From Hyphomonas sp. (GTDB lineage Bacteria > Pseudomonadota > Alphaproteobacteria > Caulobacterales > Hyphomonadaceae), in contig JACKIK010000003.1 in the NCBI GenBank assembly GCA_020638455.1, forward strand, positions 310,001-374,000: 64,000 nucleotides of DNA, in the 5' to 3' direction. Numbering within the stretch: the first letter of the stretch is position 1; each line of letters begins with the position of its first letter. Positions 1 through 8,054 of this stretch are shown here, piece after piece. The notes under the pieces were generated by a model that saw nothing but the letters and a program-made list of their open reading frames with translations, was not told the origin of the DNA and made no database searches. The position numbers and the translations under genes were made by a program.

Positions 1-455
1 TGTCCGGCTCCGTAAAAGAAAACGTATTGCCGCAACGCTCGGTGGCCGCGGTCAATTTCCGCGTCCATCCGAACGACACAGTCGCCGATGTCGTGGCGCA
101 TGTGAAAAAGGTGACGGCGGGGATCGAAGGCATCGAAGTCGAGCCGCCGCCTGAGGGCGAAGGCGAAGCCTCGCCGGTCGCCCCGACCGATGGGCGGCCC
201 TATGCCGTGCTGGCAACCGTTGCCGAAAAGACCGGCGACGGCGCCCCGGTTGCACCGGCGCTGGTGATCGGCGCAACGGATTCCCGTTATGCCGCCGTGC
301 TGACGCCGAATGTGTACCGCTTCTCGCCCGCCGTGCTGACGCCCGCCGACTTCAAGGGTTTCCACGGCACCAACGAACGCATGAGCGTCGAGAATATGGG
401 CCGCATCTCGACCGGCTTTGCCGAAATCATCCTCGGCATGGATGAGGGCGACTGA
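1..455 (+). CDS. M20 family metallopeptidase, C-terminal part (5' end outside window)
   Basis: The frame is open from the first bases of the window; a TTG at 27 could be read as a start, but codons 3-26 continue in frame (SGSVKEN), so this is the end of a longer gene. The residues NVLPQRSVAAVNFRVHPNDT match the lid/dimerisation region of M20 zinc peptidases, especially the PM20D1-type carboxypeptidases, and the C-terminus (FHGTNERMSVENM) carries the conserved HGxNE segment with a metal-binding His. Family members cleave or form N-acyl amino acids or small peptides. The metal-binding N-terminal half is not in the window, so activity cannot be judged. The stop is 7 bp from the convergent stop of the next gene. 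Confidence 0.85.
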   Translation, partial: SGSVKENVLPQRSVAAVNFRVHPNDTVADVVAHVKKVTAGIEGIEVEPPPEGEGEASPVAPTDGRPYAVLATVAEKTGDGAPVAPALVIGATDSRYAAVLTPNVYRFSPAVLTPADFKGFHGTNERMSVENMGRISTGFAEIILGMDEGD

Positions 456-462
456 GGCCTGC

Positions 463-1788
463 CTATTCCGCCGGCACGGCGCTGGCCTGCCGGTAGGCTG
501 AGGCATCGGTCGTAAACTCGGCATGGCCGTAGCGGGTCAGCAGGCGGCGCAGCTTTGCGACCAGGTGACGGTCCGCCAGGTCTCTCAGGCCCGGCACCTT
601 CAGCGCCGCCTCGTAGAGCGCCATCTTCACGGTGATCACGGGAAACAGCACGCCGGCGACCGCATAGTCGAGCGGCTGCACCGGCACGCCAATATCGCGC
701 GCCATCTGCGCATTGCCGCCCAGGAAGTGCTTGACCAGAACGAGCCGGGCGAGCCGCTTTTCCAGCGCGTCGTGGATCCGGTTGCCCAATGACTTGTCCG
801 GCGGCAGGTAGGCCGCCAGCGTCGCCCTTACCAACGCCCCGCAGGTTGCGTCGTCGAAACCCTGCCGGATCGAACCGCTGCGCGCGTTCATGATATCGAC
901 GATGCCCTGCGGCGTATCCATCAGCAGGTCTTCCGGCAGGCCGAGCAGGCAGCAGCGATAGCGGCTGAACTCGACTTTTGCACGCTCCTCGGGCGTGAAC
1001 GCCGTCCGCCCCTCGGCAATCATCTTGTAGGACAGCAGGAACACATCGATCAGGCCCGCCGGCATCTGGTCCACCTGCGGGATCGGAATGCCGTATACGG
1101 ACACATCCCAGCCCTTCACGCGGCGCAGTACGTTGAAGCGCACCATGGAGTGCATCAGCCGCACCATGGCAGCGGCCCGGAATCCCTCCCCCCTCGGCTC
1201 CAGTGCATTGGGCAAGGTGGTGACCGTGAAGAAGGTCGCCGTCTCATTGACGCGCCGGGCCGCCGAGGCATGGCTGAGCGTTCCCGTCAGCGCCATCGGC
1301 AGCGCCGTATACTTGTTGAGGAAGGTCGCCAGGAACGCACCGCGGATCATCCACGGCGATGATACCGCCATGGGCAGCCGGTTCAGCCGCGCGCCTTCGC
1401 GGACGAGGTCCATGTCCAGCCAGTCAGGCTTCACTTCCATTTCCGCGATCAGCGCGGCGAGTTCCGGCGGAGCATCCGGCACCGCGTCGATCCCCTTGTC
1501 GCAGGCCGTGGTCAGCATGCCGACGAGGCGCTTGAAGCCGTATTGCGGCATCAGAGCGGCATAGGCGTCCGCCATGACATCGCCGAGCATGGTGTAGGCC
1601 TTCACCCGCGCGACCATGTCCGCAGGCGGCGGCGGAAAAGCCTTGGCATAGTCCTTCATCGAACTGACCGAGACATCCTCGGTGTAGCGCTCCGGCGTGA
1701 CGGAGAAGTCGACATCGCCATACATCACCGGAAGGGCAGCCTTCTGGTGTTCGATGCGCTGCTGCACCTGTTCGAGCGAAGTCTGCAT
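463..1788 (-). CDS. MpaB/DUF2236-family oxygenase
   Basis: A 441-residue protein of the DUF2236 (MpaB, latex-clearing-like) family, whose studied members are heme b oxygenases or peroxygenases. The family's signature appears as R210-L-M-H213-S-M-V-R217, with the His as likely heme ligand. No export signal is obvious. The ATG at 1788 is preferred because GGAAGGGA precedes it by 8 bases; a GTG at 1851 would add 21 residues with no ribosome binding site. It faces the M20 peptidase gene and lies next to a displaced copy of the uvrC 3' end at 1871-1904. The substrate cannot be inferred; an oxidative role on a hydrophobic substrate is the family expectation. Confidence 0.8.
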   Translation of the reverse strand: MQTSLEQVQQRIEHQKAALPVMYGDVDFSVTPERYTEDVSVSSMKDYAKAFPPPPADMVARVKAYTMLGDVMADAYAALMPQYGFKRLVGMLTTACDKGIDAVPDAPPELAALIAEMEVKPDWLDMDLVREGARLNRLPMAVSSPWMIRGAFLATFLNKYTALPMALTGTLSHASAARRVNETATFFTVTTLPNALEPRGEGFRAAAMVRLMHSMVRFNVLRRVKGWDVSVYGIPIPQVDQMPAGLIDVFLLSYKMIAEGRTAFTPEERAKVEFSRYRCCLLGLPEDLLMDTPQGIVDIMNARSGSIRQGFDDATCGALVRATLAAYLPPDKSLGNRIHDALEKRLARLVLVKHFLGGNAQMARDIGVPVQPLDYAVAGVLFPVITVKMALYEAALKVPGLRDLADRHLVAKLRRLLTRYGHAEFTTDASAYRQASAVPAE

Positions 1789-1870
1789 CAGGGTGTCCCT
1801 TCCGGTCGCAGGCCGAGGATGCCGCCAGCCGGCGACCTGCGCAATATTCACCCGGCGTCAAAGCCGATTC

Positions 1871-1904
1871 AGCCCCCGTTGAAATGCCCGTGGATGCGTT
1901 CGGC
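1871..1904 (-). repeat. Displaced copy of the uvrC 3' end (left repeat)
   Basis: These 34 bp match 2886-2919 at 32 positions (differences at 1887 and 1902). Read on the minus strand with the next two bases they encode AERIHGHFNGG and then TGA, exactly the C-terminal peptide of the UvrC encoded at 2884-4758. Both differences are synonymous, so this is a genuine coding remnant of a uvrC 3' end. Homology ends on both sides of the 34 bp. Together with the right copy it brackets a 981-bp interval that holds only the EF-G fragment gene. Confidence 0.9.
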
Positions 1905-1978
1905 AGGCTTTTGCCTTTCGCATTCCCCCCCTGATTGGAATGAGCTAAAGCTGCCGTGACAGCTCCGGGGATGCGGGC

Positions 1979-2887
1979 ATGAGCGTGAACGCTGGAACAT
2001 ATCTTCCAATCGAAATCGCGGTCGAGCCGAAGTCGAAGGCTGACCAGGAGAAGATGTCCGTGGGCCTGCAGCGCCTGGCTGCCGAAGACCCGTCCTTCCG
2101 CGTCGAGACGGATCACGAATCCGGCCAGACGATCATGAAAGGCATGGGCGAGCTGCACCTCGACATCCTGATCGACCGCCTGAAGCGCGAATTCAAGGTC
2201 GAGGCCAATATCGGCCAGCCGCAGGTGGCTTACCGTGAGAAGCTCGGCCGGGCCGCCGAGATCGACTACACGCACAAGAAGCAGTCCGGCGGCACCGGCC
2301 AGTTCGGCCGCGTCAAGCTGCAGTTCGAGCCGCTGGAAGCCGGCTCCGGCTTCCAGTTCGAAAGCGCGATTGTCGGCGGGGCGGTTCCGAAGGAATACAT
2401 TCCGGGCGTCGAGAAGGGCCTCGAAATGGCCAAGGAAAACGGCCTGCTGGCCGGTTATCCGGTCACCGACTTCAAGGCCACGCTGGTGGACGGCGCCTTC
2501 CACGACGTCGACTCCTCGGTCCTCGCCTTCGAAATCGCGGCCCGCGGCGCTTTCCGTGAGCTGAAGAGCCAGGGCGACCCCCGCCTCATGGAACCGATCA
2601 TGAGTGTGGAAGTCGTCACGCCGATGGCTTGCGCAGACAAGGTGCGGGCGGAACTGATGCGGCGCAGGGCCGACATCGGGGACGCTGCGGAAGCGGAAGA
2701 CCGGCTCCGCATCCACGCTTCCGGGCGCCTCGCCCCACTGCTGGGATTTCCCGCCGAACTCGCCGGCCTCACCGGGGAACAGGGAACCGTGACCATGATA
2801 TGCACGGGCATGGCCGAAGTTCCGCGCGCCGGTGATGACGGCGACGGGACTTTTCCGCCTGCCATCGGCATGCGCCTTTCAGCTTAG
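1979..2887 (+). CDS. Stand-alone elongation factor G domains III-V (no GTPase domain)
   Basis: A 302-residue protein that aligns by eye with the C-terminal half of EF-G, which is normally about 700 residues. Domain III spans about residues 11-85 (EPKSKADQEKMS, GMGELHLDI). Domain IV spans about 86-205, with the strongly conserved KQSGGTGQFG and the tip motif HDVDSS, where H175 corresponds to the conserved domain IV tip His. Domain V from about 206 starts as MSVEVVTP but then diverges from EF-G. The G domain and domain II are absent, and no remnant lies upstream (1852-1978). Its stop overlaps the uvrC stop by 4 bp. The frame is intact, so it may be a functional ribosome-binding paralogue or a recent fragment; the role is unknown. 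The ribosome binding site is weak. Confidence 0.85.
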   Translation: MSVNAGTYLPIEIAVEPKSKADQEKMSVGLQRLAAEDPSFRVETDHESGQTIMKGMGELHLDILIDRLKREFKVEANIGQPQVAYREKLGRAAEIDYTHKKQSGGTGQFGRVKLQFEPLEAGSGFQFESAIVGGAVPKEYIPGVEKGLEMAKENGLLAGYPVTDFKATLVDGAFHDVDSSVLAFEIAARGAFRELKSQGDPRLMEPIMSVEVVTPMACADKVRAELMRRRADIGDAAEAEDRLRIHASGRLAPLLGFPAELAGLTGEQGTVTMICTGMAEVPRAGDDGDGTFPPAIGMRLSA

Positions 2888-4758
2888 CCCCCGTTGAAAT
2901 GGCCGTGGATGCGTTCAGCGAGGGCTTCGTTGACACCGTCGACTTCCATCAGGTCCACGACCTTGGCGCGGGCGACGGCGCGGGCGGAGCCAAAATGGTG
3001 CAGCAGCGCCTTCTTGCGGGCCGGACCGACGCCTTCGATCTCGTCCAGCGGTGACTTCGAGATATCGGCAGAACGCTTCTTGCGATGCGCGCCGATGGCC
3101 CAGCGGTGCGCTTCGTCGCGCAGGCGCTGGAGGTAATAGAGCACCGGCGCGGTTTCAGGCAGTTTGAACGGCGCCCGGCCCGGCCGGAAGAACTGTTCCC
3201 GCCCGGCATTGCGGTCGACGCCCTTGGCGATAGAGACGAGCGTCACATCTTCCGGGGTCAGATCGATTTCGGCGAGGGCCTCGATCACGGCATTGAGCTG
3301 GCCGAGGCCGCCATCGATCAGGACGAGATCCGGCCAGTTGGCGGGGTTGCCCTCTTCCTTTTCCTTCTTCGCGCGCGAGAAGCGCCGGCGCATGACTTCG
3401 CGCATCATGCCATAGTCGTCGCCCGGCTCGATGGCGGAATCCTTGATGTTGAACTTGCGGTAGGCCGTCTTCATGAAACCGTCGGGACCAGCCACGACCA
3501 TGCCGCCGACGGCGTTCGTGCCCTGGATGTGCGAGTTGTCGTAGATCTCGATCCGCTCGGGCGGCTTCTCCAGTTCGAAGACTTTCGCCACTTCCTTCAG
3601 AAGGCGTGCCTGACTGGCGGACTCGGCCAGCTTGCGCGTCACCGCCTCGCTGGCATTGCGGGCAGCCTGGGCGACAAGGTCCTTCTTGCCGCCGCGCTCC
3701 GGCTTTCGGATTTCCACCTTGCGTCCGGCCTTGAGGGACAGCGCCTCCGCTATCAGCTCTTCCTGTTCCGGCACATCCGAAACAAGGATCAGTCGCGGCG
3801 GCGGGCGCTTGTCATAGAACTGGGCGAGGAAGGCCGCCAGGATTTCCTCCGTCGTCTGATCGCGTTCGTGCCGGGGATAATGGGCCGTCGCGCCCCAGTT
3901 CTGGCCGGCGCGGATGAAGAAGACCTGCACGCACGAGACCCCGCCTTCCATCGCAATGGCGAAAATGTCGGCTTCCTCGATATCCTCGGGGTTCACGTCC
4001 TGGCTGCCGCGCACATGGGCGATGGCGCGGATGCGGTCCCGCAGGGCCGCTGCACGTTCGAAATCCGTCGCCTCGGCCGCCGCCTCCATTTCTGCCGCGA
4101 GCCGTTTCTGCAGGTCCGCCCCCTTCCCGCGCAGGAAGTCCGCTGCCTCGTCCGCCAGTTCCTGATAATCAGGGATGGAGATCAGCCCCACGCACGGCGC
4201 GGCGCAACGCTTGATCTGGTGCAGCATGCAGGGCCGCGTGCGCACGCTGTAGACGCTGTCCTCGCAGGTCCGCAGCAGGAAGGCCTTCTGCAGCGTGTCG
4301 AGCGTACGCATCACGGCGCCGGCGCTGGCGAACGGGCCGAAATAGTCGCCCTCGTCATGCTTGGAGCCGCGATACTTCTTGATCTGCGGGGCCTCGTGGT
4401 TCCTGCGGATGAGGATGTACGGAAACGACTTGTCGTCGCGCAGCAGCACATTGAAGCGAGGCTTCAGGCTCTTGATCAGGCTCGCTTCCAGCAGCAGCGC
4501 CTCTGTCTCGCTCTCCGTGACGACGAATTCCATCCGCCGCGTCATCGAGATCATCCGGGCGATCCGCTGCGTGTGCCCGCCGAGCCGCGTATAGTTCGAG
4601 ACCCGCGCCTTCAGGTTCCGCGCCTTGCCGACATACAGCACCTCGTCGGCGTCCCCGAACATGCGGTAGACGCCGGGCTTCGCCGGCAGGCGGGTCAGAT
4701 TGTCCTTGATGACGTCGACGCCCCTCAGAGGCGCCGCGCCGGGCGATTCGGTCTCCAT
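2884..4758 (-). CDS. uvrC: UvrABC system protein C (excinuclease subunit)
   Basis: A full-length 624-residue UvrC, the nuclease that makes both incisions in nucleotide excision repair after UvrA and UvrB mark damage. The N-terminal GIY-YIG nuclease is seen as GVY (29-31) and YVG (42-44), followed by conserved LKARVSNY. A UVR motif (about 205-240, interacting with UvrB) follows, then the RNase H-like second nuclease domain (YDNSHIQGTNAVGGMVV; LIDGGLGQLN) and C-terminal helix-hairpin-helix repeats (IEGVGPARKKALL). Start at ATG 4758. Its last 11 codons are duplicated at 1869-1904, on the far side of the EF-G fragment gene, so the 3' end may have been re-supplied by an insertion. Confidence 0.97.
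   Translation of the reverse strand: METESPGAAPLRGVDVIKDNLTRLPAKPGVYRMFGDADEVLYVGKARNLKARVSNYTRLGGHTQRIARMISMTRRMEFVVTESETEALLLEASLIKSLKPRFNVLLRDDKSFPYILIRRNHEAPQIKKYRGSKHDEGDYFGPFASAGAVMRTLDTLQKAFLLRTCEDSVYSVRTRPCMLHQIKRCAAPCVGLISIPDYQELADEAADFLRGKGADLQKRLAAEMEAAAEATDFERAAALRDRIRAIAHVRGSQDVNPEDIEEADIFAIAMEGGVSCVQVFFIRAGQNWGATAHYPRHERDQTTEEILAAFLAQFYDKRPPPRLILVSDVPEQEELIAEALSLKAGRKVEIRKPERGGKKDLVAQAARNASEAVTRKLAESASQARLLKEVAKVFELEKPPERIEIYDNSHIQGTNAVGGMVVAGPDGFMKTAYRKFNIKDSAIEPGDDYGMMREVMRRRFSRAKKEKEEGNPANWPDLVLIDGGLGQLNAVIEALAEIDLTPEDVTLVSIAKGVDRNAGREQFFRPGRAPFKLPETAPVLYYLQRLRDEAHRWAIGAHRKKRSADISKSPLDEIEGVGPARKKALLHHFGSARAVARAKVVDLMEVDGVNEALAERIHGHFNGG
2886..2919 (-). repeat. uvrC 3' end (right repeat of the pair)
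   Basis: This is the native 3' end of uvrC and the partner of the 34-bp near-identical segment at 1871-1904 (32 of 34 matches, same orientation). The EF-G fragment gene sits exactly between the two, its stop codon overlapping this repeat by two bases. Confidence 0.9.
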
Positions 4759-4796
4759 GCCCCCAAAATAGGACCGGAAAGCCGGTTAGGCGAGCG

Positions 4797-5114
4797 TCAC
4801 AGGAAGTTCGCGGGCAGGAACTGTCCCGGATCGATCTTGCTGTCGATCAGCAGGCCCGCGACGAAGCTGAACACGACGACCAGCGTGAAGGCCCCGGCGA
4901 AGCTGCGCGTCCTGCCCGGTTCCCGCGTCCGCGACGACCCGTTGGCCAGGACCAGCAGGAACAGCAGCAGGATGAAGATACACAGGCCAATCAGGCGCTC
5001 GACATCCGAAAGCCCGCTCAGCCAGTACATCGTGTCGTCGACGAAATCCCTCATCATGTCGAGGAATTCGTCCCAGGTCTTCGCATAGAATGAGCCGCCG
5101 GTCCTGGTGCTCAT
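4797..5114 (-). CDS. Small two-helix inner-membrane protein, unknown function
   Basis: A 105-residue protein with a polar N-terminal third (MSTRTGGSFYAKTWDEFLDMM) and two hydrophobic segments, about residues 42-60 (LIGLCIFILLLFLLVLA) and 73-90 (GAFTLVVVFSFVAGLLI), separated by a basic SSRTREPGRTR loop that should lie in the cytoplasm. The start at 5114 has a strong GGAGGAGAAG ribosome binding site directly upstream; an ATG at 5126 lies inside that site and is less likely. It reads in the same direction as uvrC, 38 bp upstream of it, so the two could be cotranscribed. I do not recognise a family. Confidence 0.7.
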   Translation of the reverse strand: MSTRTGGSFYAKTWDEFLDMMRDFVDDTMYWLSGLSDVERLIGLCIFILLLFLLVLANGSSRTREPGRTRSFAGAFTLVVVFSFVAGLLIDSKIDPGQFLPANFL

Positions 5115-5354
5115 CTTCTCCTCCATTCCCCTTCCGGGAAGAAGACTGACGCCCCCGCGCTGCCGCAAAGAATCCCATGCGCGGCTGAAGACTCCGCAAA
5201 CCGCTTGCCGGAAACTTCGCCGCGGCGGACAAGCGCCGATTAACCGTCGTTTCGACCGAAATGCCGCGGGCTTCGCCCTTGCGGAGCGTATCTGTGCGGC
5301 GTAAGGCGGGCGCGGCCCGGCACGGTGCCGGACCGTGGATTCGAGGATCGCCCC

Positions 5355-6566
5355 ATGGCTGCTGAATTGCGCCTGTCGGACGCGCTGGAGCGCGTCAAAC
5401 CTTCCGCCACCATCGCCGTCACAACCAAGGCGGCCGAGCTGAAACGCGAAGGCCACGACGTCATCGGCCTCGGCGCCGGCGAGCCGGATTTCGACACGCC
5501 GGACAATATAAAGGAAGCCGGCATCCGGGCGATCCGCAAAGGCAAGACGAAATACACCCCGGCCGATGGCATTCCCGAGCTGAAGGAAGCCATCTGCGCC
5601 AAGTTCAAGCGCGAGAACGGCCTCACCTATACGCCCGCGCAGATCCATGTCGCGCCGGGCGGCAAGCCGGTGATCTACAATGCGCTGGTCGCGACGCTCA
5701 ACGCCGGCGACGAGGTGATCTGCCCGGCGCCCTTCTGGGTGTCCTATCCCGAAATGGTACTGATGGCGGGCGGAGAGCCGGTGAAGGTCGAGTGCGGACC
5801 GAACACGAATTACAAGCTGACGCCCGAAGCGTTGGAAAGCGCCATCACGCCGAACACCAAATGGCTGATCCTCAACTCACCTTCCAACCCGACCGGGGCC
5901 GCCTACACCCGCGCGGAGCTGAAGGCGCTGGCGGATGTACTGCTGCGCCATCCGCAGGTCTGGGTGATGACCGACGACATGTACGAACACCTCGTCTACG
6001 ACGATTTCGAATTCACCACGATCGCCCAGGTCGAGCCGGCCCTGTGGGAGCGCACTTTGACCATCAATGGCGTCTCCAAGGCCTATGCGATGACCGGCTG
6101 GCGCATCGGCTATGCCGGCGGACCGGACAAGCTGATCAAGGCAATGGGCAAGGTGATCAGCCAGACCACGTCGAACCCCTGCTCCATCAGCCAGTGGGCC
6201 AGCGTCGAGGCCCTCAACGGCCCGCAGGATTTCCTGCCGGTGATGAAGGCCGCATACAAGAAGCGACGCGACATGGTGGTCGCCGGTCTCAACCAGTGCC
6301 CCGGCCTGCATTGCCCGACCCCTGAAGGCGCATTCTACGTGTACCCCTCCTGTGCCGGCACGATCGGCAAGACGGCGCCGTCCGGCAACGTCATCCACAA
6401 TGACGAGGATTTCGCCCGCGAGCTGCTGGAAACCGAAAAGGTCGCCGTTGTGTTCGGTGCCGCTTTCGGCCTGTCGCCGGCGTTCCGCGTCTCCTACGCA
6501 ACGTCCGATGCGGCGCTGCAGGAAGCGCTGGTCCGGATCAAACGCTTCTGCACCGCACTTCGATAG
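5355..6566 (+). CDS. Aspartate aminotransferase (class I/II aminotransferase)
   Basis: A 403-residue fold-type I PLP aminotransferase of the Ib (AatA) subgroup, which typically interconverts aspartate and oxaloacetate. Seen features are the N-terminal LSDALERVKPSAT of alphaproteobacterial AATs, GLGAGEPDFDTP substrate loop, NSPSNPTG around residue 174, and the PLP lysine K242 in SKAYAMTGWR, with the phosphate-binding Arg just after (R250). ATG 5355 fits family N-termini; a GTG at 5325 would add ten residues. The gene stands alone between the divergent small membrane protein gene and dps. Related enzymes may also use prephenate, so substrate breadth is not fixed by sequence. Confidence 0.93.
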   Translation: MAAELRLSDALERVKPSATIAVTTKAAELKREGHDVIGLGAGEPDFDTPDNIKEAGIRAIRKGKTKYTPADGIPELKEAICAKFKRENGLTYTPAQIHVAPGGKPVIYNALVATLNAGDEVICPAPFWVSYPEMVLMAGGEPVKVECGPNTNYKLTPEALESAITPNTKWLILNSPSNPTGAAYTRAELKALADVLLRHPQVWVMTDDMYEHLVYDDFEFTTIAQVEPALWERTLTINGVSKAYAMTGWRIGYAGGPDKLIKAMGKVISQTTSNPCSISQWASVEALNGPQDFLPVMKAAYKKRRDMVVAGLNQCPGLHCPTPEGAFYVYPSCAGTIGKTAPSGNVIHNDEDFARELLETEKVAVVFGAAFGLSPAFRVSYATSDAALQEALVRIKRFCTALR

Positions 6567-6658
6567 ATTTTTTCTATGGCTCGCCCGCTGGCAATCAATT
6601 TGTTGTCTGGCGGCAAGCGTCCCATATGACTGACGTATCAGACAAGGAGGACAAATCC

Positions 6659-7123
6659 ATGCCTATCGATATCGGTCTGACGGACGCGCAACGCGAGAAA
6701 TCCGTCGAGGCGCTGCGCAAGCTGTTTGCGGAAACCTACGCGCTTTATTCGAAGACGCACGGCTACCACTGGAACGTGACCGGGCCCAATTTCAACGGCC
6801 TGCACACCATGTTCGAGGGCCAGTACAATGAGCTCTGGGCAGCTCTGGACGAGATTGCGGAACGCATCCGCGCGCTCGGCCATTTCGCCCCGACTTCGCC
6901 CGGCGCCCTGATGGATCTGGCCAGTATCAAGCCCGACAATGCCATCCCGGACTCGCAGGACATGGTCGCCAATCTGGCGAAAGGCCATGAAGCCGTCAGC
7001 CGCGCCGCGAAGGAAGGCCTGAAGATTGCCGCCGACAATGGCGACGATGTCACCGCCGACCTGATGACCCAGCGCGCCACCATCGCTGAGAAGACCGCCT
7101 GGATGCTGCGCGTCAGCATCTGA
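6659..7123 (+). CDS. dps: Dps-family ferritin-like DNA-protection protein
   Basis: A 154-residue Dps/miniferritin. These assemble as dodecamers that oxidise and store iron using hydrogen peroxide and shield DNA. Expected ferroxidase ligands are present: H37 in HGYHWNVTGPNF, H49, and D64/E68 in LDEIAERIRALG. ATG 6659 is chosen because AAGGAGG (6644-6650) lies 8 bases upstream; an in-frame ATG at 6626 would place that site inside the gene. The N-terminal tail is short and acidic with little lysine, so direct DNA binding is not evident. Monocistronic by spacing. Regulation by OxyR or Fur-type proteins is common in the family, but no box could be recognised. Confidence 0.93.
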   Translation: MPIDIGLTDAQREKSVEALRKLFAETYALYSKTHGYHWNVTGPNFNGLHTMFEGQYNELWAALDEIAERIRALGHFAPTSPGALMDLASIKPDNAIPDSQDMVANLAKGHEAVSRAAKEGLKIAADNGDDVTADLMTQRATIAEKTAWMLRVSI

Positions 7124-7193
7124 TCCGGAAGGGCTTCGCGCCGCGCACCGGAACAAGTTGACACCGTCTGGCCGTCAGTCATCACTGGCGGCC

Positions 7194-8054
7194 ATGACGT
7201 CCGAACTCCACGAAGACCGCACCCTTCCTGCCGGACCGGGCCTTGTCGCGCGCTATATCGAAAGCGCCGACAGCCCCTGGTTGCCCGCGTTCTTTGACGC
7301 CTATGATGCGGCCTTTATCCTGGAGGACGAGAAGGAAGACCTCGAAGGCTTCCGCGCCTGCCTGCGCCTGAACGAGGGGGCCGCCTGCCAGGCGCTGAGC
7401 GCACGCTACGGGCCCTATCGCGAACTCGTCATCGCCCTGTTCGAAGACGGCGCCGCACGGCCGGTCGCGGCCGCAAACTTCATCGTTTTCGCCGGCAAGG
7501 AGGGGCCGGTCACCGTCTCGCTCAGCTACATCTTCGTGGACAAGAACCACCGGCGCAAAGGCCTGTTCGGCAAGCTGCTGTATCTCGTGCGCGAGGAAGC
7601 CGAGACCCTTTACGGCGCAGGCGGCAGCGGCCCGCTCATCTTCATCGAAATGAACGATCCCGTTGAGATGAGCGCCGAGGACTATGCCCGCGACAGCGAC
7701 CATGCCGGACTGGACCAGGTCGAGCGTCTCAGGATCTGGGAACGCCGCGAGGCGCGCCTCGTCGTCTTCCCCTACCGCCAGCCGCCGCTGTCCGACAGCC
7801 AGTCATCGGACTCGGCCCTGCTGCTCGGCGTGATGGGCGCAACGTCCGACGCCCTGCCCGCCTGCGCCTTCCTTGCGCATCTCGAGCGCTTCTTCGCCGT
7901 CACGGTGCTGAAAGGCGGCGATCCGGATGCGGTGCCCGTCGCAGCGCACCAGCTCGGCCTGCTGCGCACCGCCTGCGACAACGGCCAGGACATCCCGCTG
8001 ACCGGATTTGACGACGTGTTTGCCCGCGCCGCTGCGCTGAAGAAAGCCCCATGA
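7194..8054 (+). CDS. GNAT-like acetyltransferase, coupled to the downstream membrane protein
   Basis: A 286-residue protein whose central part resembles the GNAT acetyl-CoA-binding core: strand VTVSLSYIFVD followed by RRKGLFGKLL, matching the R/QxxGxG/A pyrophosphate loop and helix. An acidic stretch with ILEDEKEDLEGF lies before the core, and about 110 residues after it have no recognised fold. The ATG at 7194 is preferred over an upstream ATG at 7158. Its TGA overlaps the ATG of the next gene (ATGA at 8051-8054), so the two proteins are probably made in a fixed ratio and may act together, for example by modifying the partner or its cargo. The substrate is unknown. Confidence 0.6.
   Translation: MTSELHEDRTLPAGPGLVARYIESADSPWLPAFFDAYDAAFILEDEKEDLEGFRACLRLNEGAACQALSARYGPYRELVIALFEDGAARPVAAANFIVFAGKEGPVTVSLSYIFVDKNHRRKGLFGKLLYLVREEAETLYGAGGSGPLIFIEMNDPVEMSAEDYARDSDHAGLDQVERLRIWERREARLVVFPYRQPPLSDSQSSDSALLLGVMGATSDALPACAFLAHLERFFAVTVLKGGDPDAVPVAAHQLGLLRTACDNGQDIPLTGFDDVFARAAALKKAP

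Noticed and set aside
3085..5088. 667-codon plus-strand frame over uvrC
   Set aside because: Antisense to a certain uvrC gene; no family features.
6560..6580. ATAGA-TTTTT-TCTAT palindrome after the aminotransferase
   Set aside because: Five-bp AT stem is too weak to call a terminator.
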